NCBI RefSeq assembly: GCF_002077695.1
Contig: NZ_MWUE01000004.1
Span: forward strand, 186,001-250,000
Origin: Pantoea latae
GTDB lineage: Bacteria; Pseudomonadota; Gammaproteobacteria; Enterobacterales; Enterobacteriaceae
Length of the DNA stretch: 64,000 nucleotides
Direction: 5' to 3'
Translations under genes and position numbers: made by a program
The notes under the pieces: generated by a model
The model's database searches: none
What the model was told of the DNA's origin: nothing
The model's input: the letters and a program-made list of their open reading frames with translations, nothing else
In this document: in pieces, positions 48,077-57,904 of the stretch
How positions within the stretch are numbered: the first letter of the stretch is position 1
Layout: each line of letters starts with the position of its first letter

Positions 48077-48815
48077 AGCGGCCCAGCAGCTTATAGCGCG
48101 ATCCCGGATAGAGCAGACGGGCGTAGGTCACGATGCGGGTGTCGCTCCAGGTCTGCCGCCGGATCAGCAGGCAGGGCTCATGCTCGTCCAGCGACAGATG
48201 TTTGCGCTGGCGCGCATCCGGCAGCACCGCCTCGACAATATGCTCGCCGGCGGTCAGCGGCGCGACCCGCATCAGGTAGGTGTAGGGGGTAAACTGCTGA
48301 TAGTCCTGGCTGAGATAGTCGGGCGCCACCTGCGGATTGACCAGACGATCCTCCAGCTGAACCGGCAGGTCATCTTCGTAGTGCACCATCAGCGAATGGA
48401 AAATGGTCTGCCCGGTGCTTAAGCCGAGCACCGCCGCCTGCTCGGGATCGGCTTTATTCTGACCGATCGCCAGGATCTGACAGCGGTGCTGATGGCCGCG
48501 CTGGGCGATCTCATCGGCGATGTTATGCACTTCCAGCATCGCCGTGTAACCTTTCATCTCCGCCACGAAGGTGCCGACGCCCTGCATGCGCACCAGAAAC
48601 CCCTCGCTGGTGAGTTCGCGCAGCGCGCGGTTGATGGTCATACGGCTCACGCCCAGTTCGTTGACCAGTTCGCTTTCGGACGGCACGCGCTGATTCGCCT
48701 TCCAGCTACCCGCGCGGATCTGGCTGATAATCGCCTGCTTCACGCGCTGGTAGATGGGCGCCGGCTCATCGCTCATCGCGGCCGCCAGCTGCGCTATTGC
48801 CGAATGCTCAACCAT
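48060..48815 (-). CDS. hutC: Histidine utilization repressor HutC
   Basis: 251-residue GntR-family repressor of the HutC/FarR group. The N-terminal winged helix includes IYQRVKQAIISQIRAGSW and VNELGVSRMTINRALREL; the C-terminal UTRA domain (about 90-240) binds urocanate. ATG 48815 is chosen because AAGGA is 7 nt upstream; other in-frame ATGs lie at 48821 and 48878. An operator lies about 55 bp upstream, implying autoregulation. Confidence 0.93.
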   Translation of the reverse strand: MVEHSAIAQLAAAMSDEPAPIYQRVKQAIISQIRAGSWKANQRVPSESELVNELGVSRMTINRALRELTSEGFLVRMQGVGTFVAEMKGYTAMLEVHNIADEIAQRGHQHRCQILAIGQNKADPEQAAVLGLSTGQTIFHSLMVHYEDDLPVQLEDRLVNPQVAPDYLSQDYQQFTPYTYLMRVAPLTAGEHIVEAVLPDARQRKHLSLDEHEPCLLIRRQTWSDTRIVTYARLLYPGSRYKLLGRFKGHG

Positions 48816-48867
48816 ATTCATTTCCTTATCACGATAGTGCCTGAAGTTTACTGTCTCGCGGCGCGAA

Positions 48868-48877
48868 TGTATATACA
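48868..48877. promoter_or_regulatory. HutC-type operator upstream of hutC
   Basis: TGTATATACA, within the larger palindrome ATGTATATACAT, lies about 53 bp before the hutC start. It is identical in core to the hutI-hutF operator, so hutC is probably autoregulated. Confidence 0.75.
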
Positions 48878-48966
48878 TCTGCAGCCGCCTTCGCCTTGCC
48901 AGCGCGCTATGCCCGTCACGGTAATTTGTGATCGCGCTGGCATAGCAAATGCTTATAGCTTGCCAG

Positions 48967-49070
48967 TTGTATAGACAAGAATAGACACTTATGTTTCACT
49001 CGATTTTATTTGCTGCGCCGAGGAAAACCGTTTTGGGTTTTTGCTTAACGCGCTTACTTGTATAGACAGG
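48967..49070 (+). promoter_or_regulatory. Two HutC-type operators upstream of hutH
   Basis: TTGTATAGACAAG (48967-48979) and CTTGTATAGACAGG (49057-49070) are near-palindromes related to TGTATATACA. The second overlaps the AGGAG ribosome-binding site of hutH, 9 bp before the ATG. The pair is 90 bp apart, which would allow repressor looping. The hutHU promoter must lie between or just upstream of them; no single promoter could be chosen with confidence. Confidence 0.65.
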
Positions 49071-49078
49071 AGTAGACT

Positions 49079-50638
<1,560 letters not shown>

Positions 50639-50648
50639 GGAATCCGCG

Positions 50649-52334
50649 ATGAGTGAAACTCTCTCCCAGGCCGTGGCGCGCGAAGTGCGTGCGCCGCACG
50701 GCACTACGCTGCACTGCGCCAACTGGCTGATCGAAGCCGCGTGGCGCATGATCCAGAATAACCTCGATCCCGACGTGGCCGAGCGGCCGGAAGATTTGGT
50801 GGTGTATGGCGGCATCGGCAAGGCGGCGCGCAACTGGGACTGCTTTGAGCAGATCCTGCGCTCGCTGGAGCTGCTTCAGCCCGACGAAACCCTGCTGATC
50901 CAGTCCGGCAAGCCGGTGGGCGTTTTTCGTACCCATGCCGACGCGCCGCGCGTGCTGCTGGCGAACTCTAACCTGGTGCCGCACTGGGCCAACTGGGATC
51001 ACTTTCACGAGCTGGATAAGGCGGGGCTGATGATGTACGGCCAGATGACCGCCGGCTCCTGGATTTACATCGGCGCGCAGGGCATCGTGCAGGGCACCTA
51101 CGAAACCTTCGTCGAAGCGGGCCGCCAGCACTATAACGGCGATCTGGCCGGACGCTGGATCCTGACCGCCGGTCTCGGCGGCATGGGCGGCGCGCAGCCG
51201 CTGGCGGGCGTGCTGGCGGGCGCCTGCGTGCTGGCTATCGAGTGTCAGGAGTCGCGTATCGACTTTCGTCTGCGCACCCGCTATGTCGACCATAAAGCCT
51301 ATACGCTGGACGAAGCGCTGCAGCTCATTGAGGCCGCGACGCAGGCGAAGCAGGCGATCTCCGTCGGCCTGCTGGGCAACGCCGCCGAGATCCTGCCGGA
51401 GATGGTGAAACGCGCCCGCGCGGGCGGCCTGAAGCCCGATATCGTAACCGATCAGACCTCGGCGCACGATCCGGTGAACGGCTATCTGCCGATTGGCTGG
51501 GACGTGGCGCGCTGGCAGGCTGAACGCGCCAGCGCGCCGAAAGCGGTGGAAAAGGCGGCGCGCGCCTCGATGGCGGTGCACGTGCAGGCGATGCTCGACT
51601 TCTGCCATATGGGCATTCCCACGGTGGACTACGGCAACAATATCCGCCAGGTAGCGCTGGATGAGGGCGTAGAGAACGCCTTTGATTTCCCTGGCTTTGT
51701 GCCGGCCTATATTCGTCCGCTGTTCTGCGAGGGCAAAGGGCCGTTCCGCTGGGTGGCGCTGTCGGGCGATCCAGAGGATATCTATAAAACTGACGCGAAG
51801 CTCAAGGCGCTGTTTCCGCAGCATAAAAGCCTGCATCGCTGGCTCGATATGGCGCAGGAGCGCATCGCCTTTCAGGGATTGCCGGCGCGCATCTGCTGGC
51901 TGGGTCTGGGCGAGCGGCATCTGGCCGGGCTGGCGTTCAACGAGATGGTGCGCAACGGCGAGCTGAAGGCGCCGGTTGTGATTGGCCGTGACCACCTCGA
52001 CTGCGGCTCTGTCGCCTCGCCGAACCGCGAAACCGAGTCGATGAAGGATGGTTCCGACGCGGTGTCCGACTGGCCGCTGCTTAACGCCCTGCTGAACACC
52101 GCGGGCGGCGCGACCTGGGTGAGCCTGCACCACGGCGGCGGCGTTGGCATGGGCTTTTCGCAGCATGCCGGCGTGGTGATTGTCTGCGACGGCAGCGAGC
52201 AGGCGGACCAGCGTCTGGGCCGCGTGCTGTGGAACGATCCCGCCACCGGCGTGATGCGCCATGCGGACGCCGGGTATGCGAGCGCGCAGGCCTGCGCGGC
52301 CGAGCACGGACTTAATTTGCCGATGATGAAGTGA
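50649..52334 (+). CDS. hutU: Urocanate hydratase HutU
   Basis: 561-residue NAD-dependent urocanase, converting urocanate to imidazolone-propionate. The N-terminal [14 protein letters not shown], the Rossmann-type [16 protein letters not shown] and the active-site Cys in [17 protein letters not shown] are present. The start is ATG 50649 with AAGGAA upstream; the much longer open frame running back into hutH is spurious. It ends the hutHU operon at a shared terminator. Confidence 0.97.
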   Translation: MSETLSQAVAREVRAPHGTTLHCANWLIEAAWRMIQNNLDPDVAERPEDLVVYGGIGKAARNWDCFEQILRSLELLQPDETLLIQSGKPVGVFRTHADAPRVLLANSNLVPHWANWDHFHELDKAGLMMYGQMTAGSWIYIGAQGIVQGTYETFVEAGRQHYNGDLAGRWILTAGLGGMGGAQPLAGVLAGACVLAIECQESRIDFRLRTRYVDHKAYTLDEALQLIEAATQAKQAISVGLLGNAAEILPEMVKRARAGGLKPDIVTDQTSAHDPVNGYLPIGWDVARWQAERASAPKAVEKAARASMAVHVQAMLDFCHMGIPTVDYGNNIRQVALDEGVENAFDFPGFVPAYIRPLFCEGKGPFRWVALSGDPEDIYKTDAKLKALFPQHKSLHRWLDMAQERIAFQGLPARICWLGLGERHLAGLAFNEMVRNGELKAPVVIGRDHLDCGSVASPNRETESMKDGSDAVSDWPLLNALLNTAGGATWVSLHHGGGVGMGFSQHAGVVIVCDGSEQADQRLGRVLWNDPATGVMRHADAGYASAQACAAEHGLNLPMMK

Positions 52335-52370
52335 GGGGCGCCGGATTTAACCACGCACCTGGTGAATAAA

Positions 52371-52393
52371 AAAGCCCGCTCGCGGCGGGCTTT
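52371..52393. terminator. Shared terminator of hutHU and the higBA pair
   Basis: Stem AAAGCCCGC / GCGGGCTTT with a 5-nt loop between the convergent hutU and higA genes. T tracts follow on both strands: TTTGGTT on the plus strand and TTTTTTATT on the minus strand. Confidence 0.85.
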
Positions 52394-52412
52394 GGTTACT
52401 GCACTTCACCTG

Positions 52413-52787
52413 TCAGGTTTGTGCTGTGCCAACCAGCGACGCCAGCGGGATATTGAACATTTCATGCAGATTACGGATCATAGGCAGCGTCAGCGCACGT
52501 TTATTGTTCAGCACCTCATAGACGCGGTTTGGGCGTCCAATCGCCGGCACCAGGTCTTTCGCCGTCAGCCCCATTTGCTCCATGCGGAATTTAATCGCCT
52601 CTACCGGATCGGGTGCCTCAATGGGGTAGTGTTCCTGCTCATATTTTTCGATCAGCAGGATCATGACTTCGAGAAAATCCCCTGCTTCACTTCCCGGCTC
52701 CGGCTCACTGTCGAACAGGGGTGATACGGCGGCCAGGGCTGCCTCATAATCTGCTTCGTTGTGAATCGGTTTGATTTTGTAGGTCAT
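52413..52787 (-). CDS. HigA-type HTH antitoxin
   Basis: About 124 residues. The N-terminal half is acidic (FDSEPEPGSEAGDF) and the C-terminal half holds an XRE-type helix-turn-helix (MGLTAKDLVPAIGRPNRVYEVLNN). This layout matches the HigA antitoxins of the HigB-1/YgjN type. It should neutralise HigB and repress the operon. Its ATG shares a base with the toxin stop (TGATG), and it is encoded after the toxin, as is usual for higBA. Confidence 0.88.
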   Translation of the reverse strand: MTYKIKPIHNEADYEAALAAVSPLFDSEPEPGSEAGDFLEVMILLIEKYEQEHYPIEAPDPVEAIKFRMEQMGLTAKDLVPAIGRPNRVYEVLNNKRALTLPMIRNLHEMFNIPLASLVGTAQT

Positions 52788-53086
52788 CACATATTCACCG
52801 TGTTTGCGTCTGTTTTGTCGTATTCCGCGTGTGTTCCAACAAACTTGATGTAGACCGCCTGAAACCTGTATGCCACTGCAACAATCAGACGGTAGTGGTT
52901 GCCCTTAATATCAAACACCACCCGATTGTTACTCAGAAAATCTGCTGTCCTGTACATGTCCTTAATGTCCTGGGGCGTTTTCCATTGTGCCTTGCTGACT
53001 TCATCTACCCAGGCTTTCAGAGGCTGCTCCGCCTGATTATGACTTTCCCAGAACCGTTTGAGAGACGCGATCGATATAATTCGCAC
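52787..53086 (-). CDS. HigB-type mRNA interferase toxin
   Basis: 99-residue RelE-superfamily toxin of the HigB-2/YgjN group, predicted to cleave mRNA on the ribosome. Recognised by LKRFWESHNQAEQPLKAW at the start and FDIKGNHYRLIVAVAYR...AVYIKFVGTHAEYDK, the family's core strands with the catalytic basic and His residues. First gene of the toxin-antitoxin operon, 15 bp from its first operator palindrome. Confidence 0.88.
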   Translation of the reverse strand: MRIISIASLKRFWESHNQAEQPLKAWVDEVSKAQWKTPQDIKDMYRTADFLSNNRVVFDIKGNHYRLIVAVAYRFQAVYIKFVGTHAEYDKTDANTVNM

Positions 53087-53101
53087 TGACGTTCCTTGTT
53101 A

Positions 53102-53142
53102 TCCCATTATGGGACTAATATAACAGTCCCATAATGGGACTG
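53102..53142. promoter_or_regulatory. Tandem operator palindromes of the higBA operon
   Basis: TCCCATTATGGGA (53102-53114) and CAGTCCCATAATGGGACTG (53124-53142) are two palindromes with the same core, centres 25 bp apart, just upstream of the toxin start. They are the expected binding sites of the HigA antitoxin and HigBA complex. Confidence 0.8.
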
Positions 53143-53360
53143 CCAGATTTTAGACGTATTTTATTTTCAGCAAGACTGACTTCCGAAAGTGCCCACGCCG
53201 CATTACGCGCAGGATCGTCATTCCGCGCCGCCCGCGCGCCGTCTGCTGCCCCTTATTCCCTTTGGTTCTGACCTATAGCCAAATTCCCGCTGCGGAAGAT
53301 AGACGCGCCTGCGCCTTGCCACTACAGTGGAGATTCATCACTACAGGAGCGCGATTTCGC
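53143..53360. other. Region between the higBA operators and the M20 gene
   Basis: About 220 bp without a recognisable gene. It should hold the promoter of the M20 amidohydrolase gene. An in-frame open stretch leads into that gene from 53262, but it has no family resemblance. Confidence 0.4.
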
Positions 53361-54518
53361 ATGACCTTATCCCCTGCCCTGCTCGACCAGGCCCAACAGT
53401 GGCGCCATCAGTTTCACCGCGAACCGGAACTCGGCTATCAGGAGCACAACACAGGCGATCGGGTTGCTCAGGAGCTGGAGCTGGCGGGATTACAGGTGCA
53501 TCGCGGCCTGGCAGGCACGGGCGTGGTGGGCACGCTGCGCAACGGCGAAGGCCCTGTCATTGGCCTGCGCGCGGATATGGACGCGCTGCCCATCACGGAA
53601 AAAGGCAGCCCGCAGTGGCGCTCGACGCGTCAGGGCGTGATGCACGCCTGCGGCCATGACGGACATACCGCCATTCTGCTGGCGGCGGCGCTGCAGCTGG
53701 CGGCGACGCGCCGCTTCCGCGGCACGGTGCACTTTATCTTTCAGCCCGCCGAGGAGAACCTGGGCGGCGCGCGAAAAATGGTGGAAGAGGGGCTGTTTCA
53801 GCGCTTCCCGATGGATGCAGTCTATGCGCTGCACAACTGGCCAGGCATGCCGGTCGGCTCGCTGGCGGTCAATCCCGGCGCGATGATGGCCTCGCTCGAC
53901 TCGTTTGAAATTACCCTTAACGGCAAGAGCTGCCACGCAGCGATGCCGGAGAGCGGCGCCGATCCGATGGTGGTGGCCGCCGAGCTGATTCTGGCGCTGC
54001 AAACCATTCCATCGCGTCGCCTGTCACCGCTCGCCTCGGCGGTGGTCAGCGTGACGCAGATCCACGGCGGCGAGGCGATTAACGTCATCCCGGAAACCCT
54101 GGTGCTGCGCGGCACGGTGCGATGTTTGCAGACCGACGTACGCAACCGGGTACGCGGTCTGATTGAAGAGTTTGTGACTACCCTGCCGCGCCCGTTCGGC
54201 GTCAGCGGCGAGATCCACTGGTTTCCCGGCTATCCCATCACCGCCAACCACGCCGCACCGGCTGAACAGGTGCGCGAGGTGGCGCGCCAGATGCTGGGCG
54301 ACGATGCCGTGCGCTGGCAGGTCAATCCTTCGATGGCGTCAGAAGATTTCGCCTGCATGCTGGATGTCTGTCCCGGCGCCTATTTCTGGCTGGGCGCCGA
54401 TGGTGCTACCCCTTCCGCGCCGCTGCACAATGCCGAATATGACTTTAACGACGCGCTGATCCCGCTGGGCGTCGAATTCTGGCAGCGGCTGGTCGAGCAG
54501 GCACTGCCGCAAAACTAA
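53361..54518 (+). CDS. M20 family amidohydrolase (hippurate hydrolase/aminoacylase type)
   Basis: 385-residue dinuclear metal hydrolase that releases an acyl group from an N-acyl amino acid or similar amide. WRHQFHREPELGYQE, GLRADMDALPI and HACGHDGHTAILLAAA carry the first metal ligands; FQPAEENLGGA holds the catalytic Glu pair, and SMASEDFACML the distal ligand segment. The middle LNGKSCHAAMPESGADP belongs to the lid domain. Substrate uncertain (N-acyl amino acids, hippurate or an indole-acetyl conjugate). AGGAG is 10 nt upstream. Confidence 0.87.
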   Translation: MTLSPALLDQAQQWRHQFHREPELGYQEHNTGDRVAQELELAGLQVHRGLAGTGVVGTLRNGEGPVIGLRADMDALPITEKGSPQWRSTRQGVMHACGHDGHTAILLAAALQLAATRRFRGTVHFIFQPAEENLGGARKMVEEGLFQRFPMDAVYALHNWPGMPVGSLAVNPGAMMASLDSFEITLNGKSCHAAMPESGADPMVVAAELILALQTIPSRRLSPLASAVVSVTQIHGGEAINVIPETLVLRGTVRCLQTDVRNRVRGLIEEFVTTLPRPFGVSGEIHWFPGYPITANHAAPAEQVREVARQMLGDDAVRWQVNPSMASEDFACMLDVCPGAYFWLGADGATPSAPLHNAEYDFNDALIPLGVEFWQRLVEQALPQN

Positions 54519-54519
54519 G

Positions 54520-55488
54520 CTAGAACCCCGCGTCGCTCAGGCGTGCCAGCGCCTCTTCCAGCGACGCGCATTCCCCGCTGGCGCGGAAACAGCAGGCGAT
54601 TTGCAGGCGCAGCGCCTGCGGCACCGGACGCTCGCCATTGAGCACCGCTTCGCTCCAGCGCGCGGTCACCTGCGCCGATTTATCGGCAGGCAGTTCCAGC
54701 GCCACTTCCGGCTGACGCTCCACCCACACTTCCGCATCACGTTCCGCCCCGCCGATAAAGCTTATTGACGGACAGCGCAGCGGGCTGGCGTAGACCTCGC
54801 CCTCCGTGCCGTTCAGCAGAATAGCGGGCGCGTCGATGTCGCTAAAAAATTTCGCGACGCGCGGCACATATTCCGGGTGCGACACGCTGGAGAGACGCAG
54901 CGCTTCGCGTTCACCGAACGGCGTCGCCAGCTTCACCAGCGTATGCGCGCTGCTGCGCACGCCCATGCGCCAGCGCAGCGAGAGCTGTTTCGCCATCGGC
55001 GGACAGAGATGGTCAATAGTGATAAAGGCGATGTCGCCCCTGTCGAGCGCCGCCTGCGCCTGCTGCCTCGTCGTCACCGCCGCGATCCCAAGCGCGGCGA
55101 ACACTTGTTCGCTGGTGACGCGCGTCGCATCATCGCTAACGCCGTGCACCAGCACGGGAAAGCCCAGTCGATGCAGCAGCAGCGCCAGCAGCGGCGTCAG
55201 GTTGCCCTGGCGGCGCGCGCCGTTGTAGCTGGGGATGACGATGGGCTGCGGACGGTGGGCGGGCGCCTGTAGCCGCATCATGCATGCCTGCATCGCCTGA
55301 TAGAATCCGCGCATCTCCTCTTCGCCTTCGCCTTTGATGCGCAGCGCGATAAGGATGCCGCCCAGCTCCAGATCGGGCACCTCGCCCGCCAGCATCGCCG
55401 CGTAAAGCGCCTGCGCGGTGGCAAGATCCAGATCGCGCGCGTGGTTTTTGCCGCGCCCGATCTCCTTAATCACTTTATTCAGTTCCAT
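54520..55488 (-). CDS. ybiB: TrpD2-like DNA-binding protein YbiB
   Basis: 322-residue member of the phosphoribosyltransferase-like TrpD2 family. It begins MELNKVIKEIGRGKNHARDLD, close to E. coli YbiB, and LGGILIALRIKGEGEEEMRGFY is conserved. YbiB binds nucleic acids without sequence preference and lacks proven anthranilate phosphoribosyltransferase activity. It lies 55 bp after dinG and is probably co-transcribed with it under LexA control. Confidence 0.92.
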   Translation of the reverse strand: MELNKVIKEIGRGKNHARDLDLATAQALYAAMLAGEVPDLELGGILIALRIKGEGEEEMRGFYQAMQACMMRLQAPAHRPQPIVIPSYNGARRQGNLTPLLALLLHRLGFPVLVHGVSDDATRVTSEQVFAALGIAAVTTRQQAQAALDRGDIAFITIDHLCPPMAKQLSLRWRMGVRSSAHTLVKLATPFGEREALRLSSVSHPEYVPRVAKFFSDIDAPAILLNGTEGEVYASPLRCPSISFIGGAERDAEVWVERQPEVALELPADKSAQVTARWSEAVLNGERPVPQALRLQIACCFRASGECASLEEALARLSDAGF

Positions 55489-55543
55489 TCTTCGCTTCCG
55501 GTCAGAGACCGCCGCAGAACGGCGGCCAAAAGAGGTTCAGGGT

Positions 55544-57721
55544 TTATCGCTTCGCCGCTGTTCGACGCGCGGGACGGCGCGAATTTGTTGCCGACGCCGG
55601 CGCGCGTTTCACTTTCAGCGCAGCGGGCGCTTCCGGCTGCTCGATGGGAAACACCGGCAGCGCGGCCAGCAAGCGGCTGCCATAGGCTTTGCTCAGCAAA
55701 CGGCGATCGTAAATCACGATTTCGCCGTAGCACTGATGGCTGCGGATCAGACGGCCCACCTGCTGAATCAGCGTAAAAGAGGCGCTGGGCAAGCTCTGCA
55801 CTTCAAACGGATAGCGGTTCAGGCTTTTCAGCCATTCGCCCTCGGTCAAAATTACCGGACTGTCCACCGGGGGAAAAGCGATTTTATGAATATGCACCTG
55901 ACTCAGCAGGTCGCCTTTCAAATCCAGCCCTTCCGCGAACGACTGCAGGCCGATCAGAATGCTGGTTTCGCCCTTCGTCACCCGTTTGCGATGCAGATCC
56001 ACCAGGCGCGAGCGCGGCTGATCGCCCTGCACCAGCATCGTGAGGCGTAGCTCCGGCAGCTGCGCGACAAACTGCTGCATCGCGCGGCCGCTGGCGAAAA
56101 GCACCAGCACCCCTTTGTGCTTTGCGGTTTTCATCTGTTGACGGAAGAAAGCCGCCATCTCAGCGATATGCTCCGCCTCGGTCGCCATCAGCGGCTCATA
56201 ACGCATCTGCGGGATCACCAGCTTGCCCTGATCGACGTGATTGAAGGGTGAGTCGAGCGCCACAAAGCGATCGCCCGCTTTTTCATTGAGGCCAGACATC
56301 TCCTGCAGGCGACTGAAGCTGTTAAGCGAGCGCAGCGTGGCGGAGGTCACCACCACATGGGGAATTTTACGCCACAGCAGCTTCTCCAGCTGATCGCTGA
56401 CGCGAATGCCGGCGCAGTGAAACAGCAGATGCGGCTGGCCTTCGCGCAGCTCGCGGCTGATCCATTTGGACACCGGCGCGCCCGAGGCTTTCGGCATCGC
56501 CGCCAGCCGCCACAGCTTGCTGACGGACTCGAACCAGCCGAACTGGCGGTTAAGCTGCAGCAAATTGCGGTGCAGGCGCATCAAATCGACGCTGCCGGTC
56601 TGCTCGCTCAGGGCGTTGATTAGCCCCTCCGCCAGCCCGCGCAGCGCATCGCATAGTTTGAACAGGCGCGCGCAGAGCGACAGCAGCTCTTCTGGCAGCT
56701 CGCCCAGCACAAAGCGAAATTCTCCTGGCTGATGATCGGCGGGCAGCAGCGGATTCAGCGCCTGGCTCAGCGTAGTCAGCAGTTCGCGCAGCTCGTCGCA
56801 GTGCGCTTTAAGGCGCTCCGGATTGCTGAGCGGCGGCGGTGATTTCGGGCGCATCTGCGTCATAATGCCCTCTACCAGCCGCACGAAGAGATCAAGCTGC
56901 AGGCTGCTCCAGCCGGGCGTGATGTCCGCGCTCATCTCCAGCGCGTCGCGCGCCACATCCGGCAGATGATGTCCTTCGTCCAGCACCAGCATCAGCTGTT
57001 TCGCCGGCGGCAGCACCGACTCGTTTTCCATCGCCGCCATCACCAGCGCGTGGTTCGCTACCACCACGTCAACCTGCTCAATTTCACGGCGAGCGACGAA
57101 GAAGGGGCATTCGCGATACCAGCGGCAGTGGGAGCCGAGACAGCTCGCCTTGTCGGTGGAGAGACGCTGCCACAGGCTGTTGCTGATGTTCTCCTCGCTG
57201 TGGTCGCGCAGACCATCCCAGGCGTAGCCGCCGAGCGATTTTTCCAGCCGCGCGCACTGCGTCTGCTCCTCTTTGGTGCTGCTTACCGCTTCGTCGTCAA
57301 GATAGAGCAGCAGATCGCCCTGCTGATCGTCGCTGGCGGCCAGCGCCGCCAGGTTGCGCGGACAGACGTAGCGCCCGCGCCCGAAAGCGGCGGTAAAGGT
57401 CAGATCGGGAATGATCTTTTTCAGCAGTGGCAGATCTTTAGTGAAGATTTGATCCTGCAGCGCCACATTGGCGGTGCTGATGATGAGGGTTTTCTCTTCG
57501 GCGCGGCTCGCGGCGATGCCGGGGATCAAATAAGAGAGGGTTTTGCCGACGCCGGTTGGCGCTTCGATGGCCAGATGGCGCGCGTCGTTGCCCGCCAGGC
57601 ACTTCGCCACTTCAGCGATCATCTGGCGCTGCGGCGCGCGGGGAATAAAGTCCGGCACCTGCTGCTGTAGCGCCTTATACCACTGCGCTATCTGGCTTTT
57701 AATTGCTGCTGTCAGGGCCAT
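55544..57721 (-). CDS. dinG: ATP-dependent DNA helicase DinG
   Basis: 725-residue XPD-like 5'-3' helicase of the SOS response, acting on R-loops and forks. Walker A EAPTGVGKT (residues 53-61), Walker B DEGH in LVLDEGHHLPD, and 4Fe-4S ligands Cys120, Cys194, Cys199 and Cys205 are at the same positions as in E. coli. The C-terminus has an added basic tail (KVKRAPASATNSRRPARR) that makes it nine residues longer. A consensus LexA box is upstream. Confidence 0.97.
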   Translation of the reverse strand: MALTAAIKSQIAQWYKALQQQVPDFIPRAPQRQMIAEVAKCLAGNDARHLAIEAPTGVGKTLSYLIPGIAASRAEEKTLIISTANVALQDQIFTKDLPLLKKIIPDLTFTAAFGRGRYVCPRNLAALAASDDQQGDLLLYLDDEAVSSTKEEQTQCARLEKSLGGYAWDGLRDHSEENISNSLWQRLSTDKASCLGSHCRWYRECPFFVARREIEQVDVVVANHALVMAAMENESVLPPAKQLMLVLDEGHHLPDVARDALEMSADITPGWSSLQLDLFVRLVEGIMTQMRPKSPPPLSNPERLKAHCDELRELLTTLSQALNPLLPADHQPGEFRFVLGELPEELLSLCARLFKLCDALRGLAEGLINALSEQTGSVDLMRLHRNLLQLNRQFGWFESVSKLWRLAAMPKASGAPVSKWISRELREGQPHLLFHCAGIRVSDQLEKLLWRKIPHVVVTSATLRSLNSFSRLQEMSGLNEKAGDRFVALDSPFNHVDQGKLVIPQMRYEPLMATEAEHIAEMAAFFRQQMKTAKHKGVLVLFASGRAMQQFVAQLPELRLTMLVQGDQPRSRLVDLHRKRVTKGETSILIGLQSFAEGLDLKGDLLSQVHIHKIAFPPVDSPVILTEGEWLKSLNRYPFEVQSLPSASFTLIQQVGRLIRSHQCYGEIVIYDRRLLSKAYGSRLLAALPVFPIEQPEAPAALKVKRAPASATNSRRPARRTAAKR

Positions 57722-57748
57722 AGTCGTTTACCGCCGGGTGAAAATGGC

Positions 57749-57764
57749 CTGTATTTTTACACAG
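57749..57764 (-). promoter_or_regulatory. LexA (SOS) box upstream of dinG
   Basis: CTGTATTTTTACACAG matches the SOS consensus CTGT-N8-ACAG exactly, 28 bp before the dinG start. dinG (and probably ybiB) should be induced by DNA damage. Confidence 0.92.
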
Positions 57765-57904
57765 TAATCCGCCAGCGTCAGCTTCAGGGCGCATTTTTTC
57801 GCGCCGCCTCGTAGAATTCAGCACCGACACCCTCTTCGCCTGGCCAGCGGCCCAGATTCGGCGCTATGGTGTGCCCTCACAGCCATTCTCATAAGAAAAG
57901 AGAG

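Noticed and set aside
48927-48942. CRP site upstream of hutH
   Set aside because: TGTGA-TCGCGC-TGGCA has only one good half-site; two of five bases differ in the other. Catabolite control is plausible for hut genes but this match is too weak.
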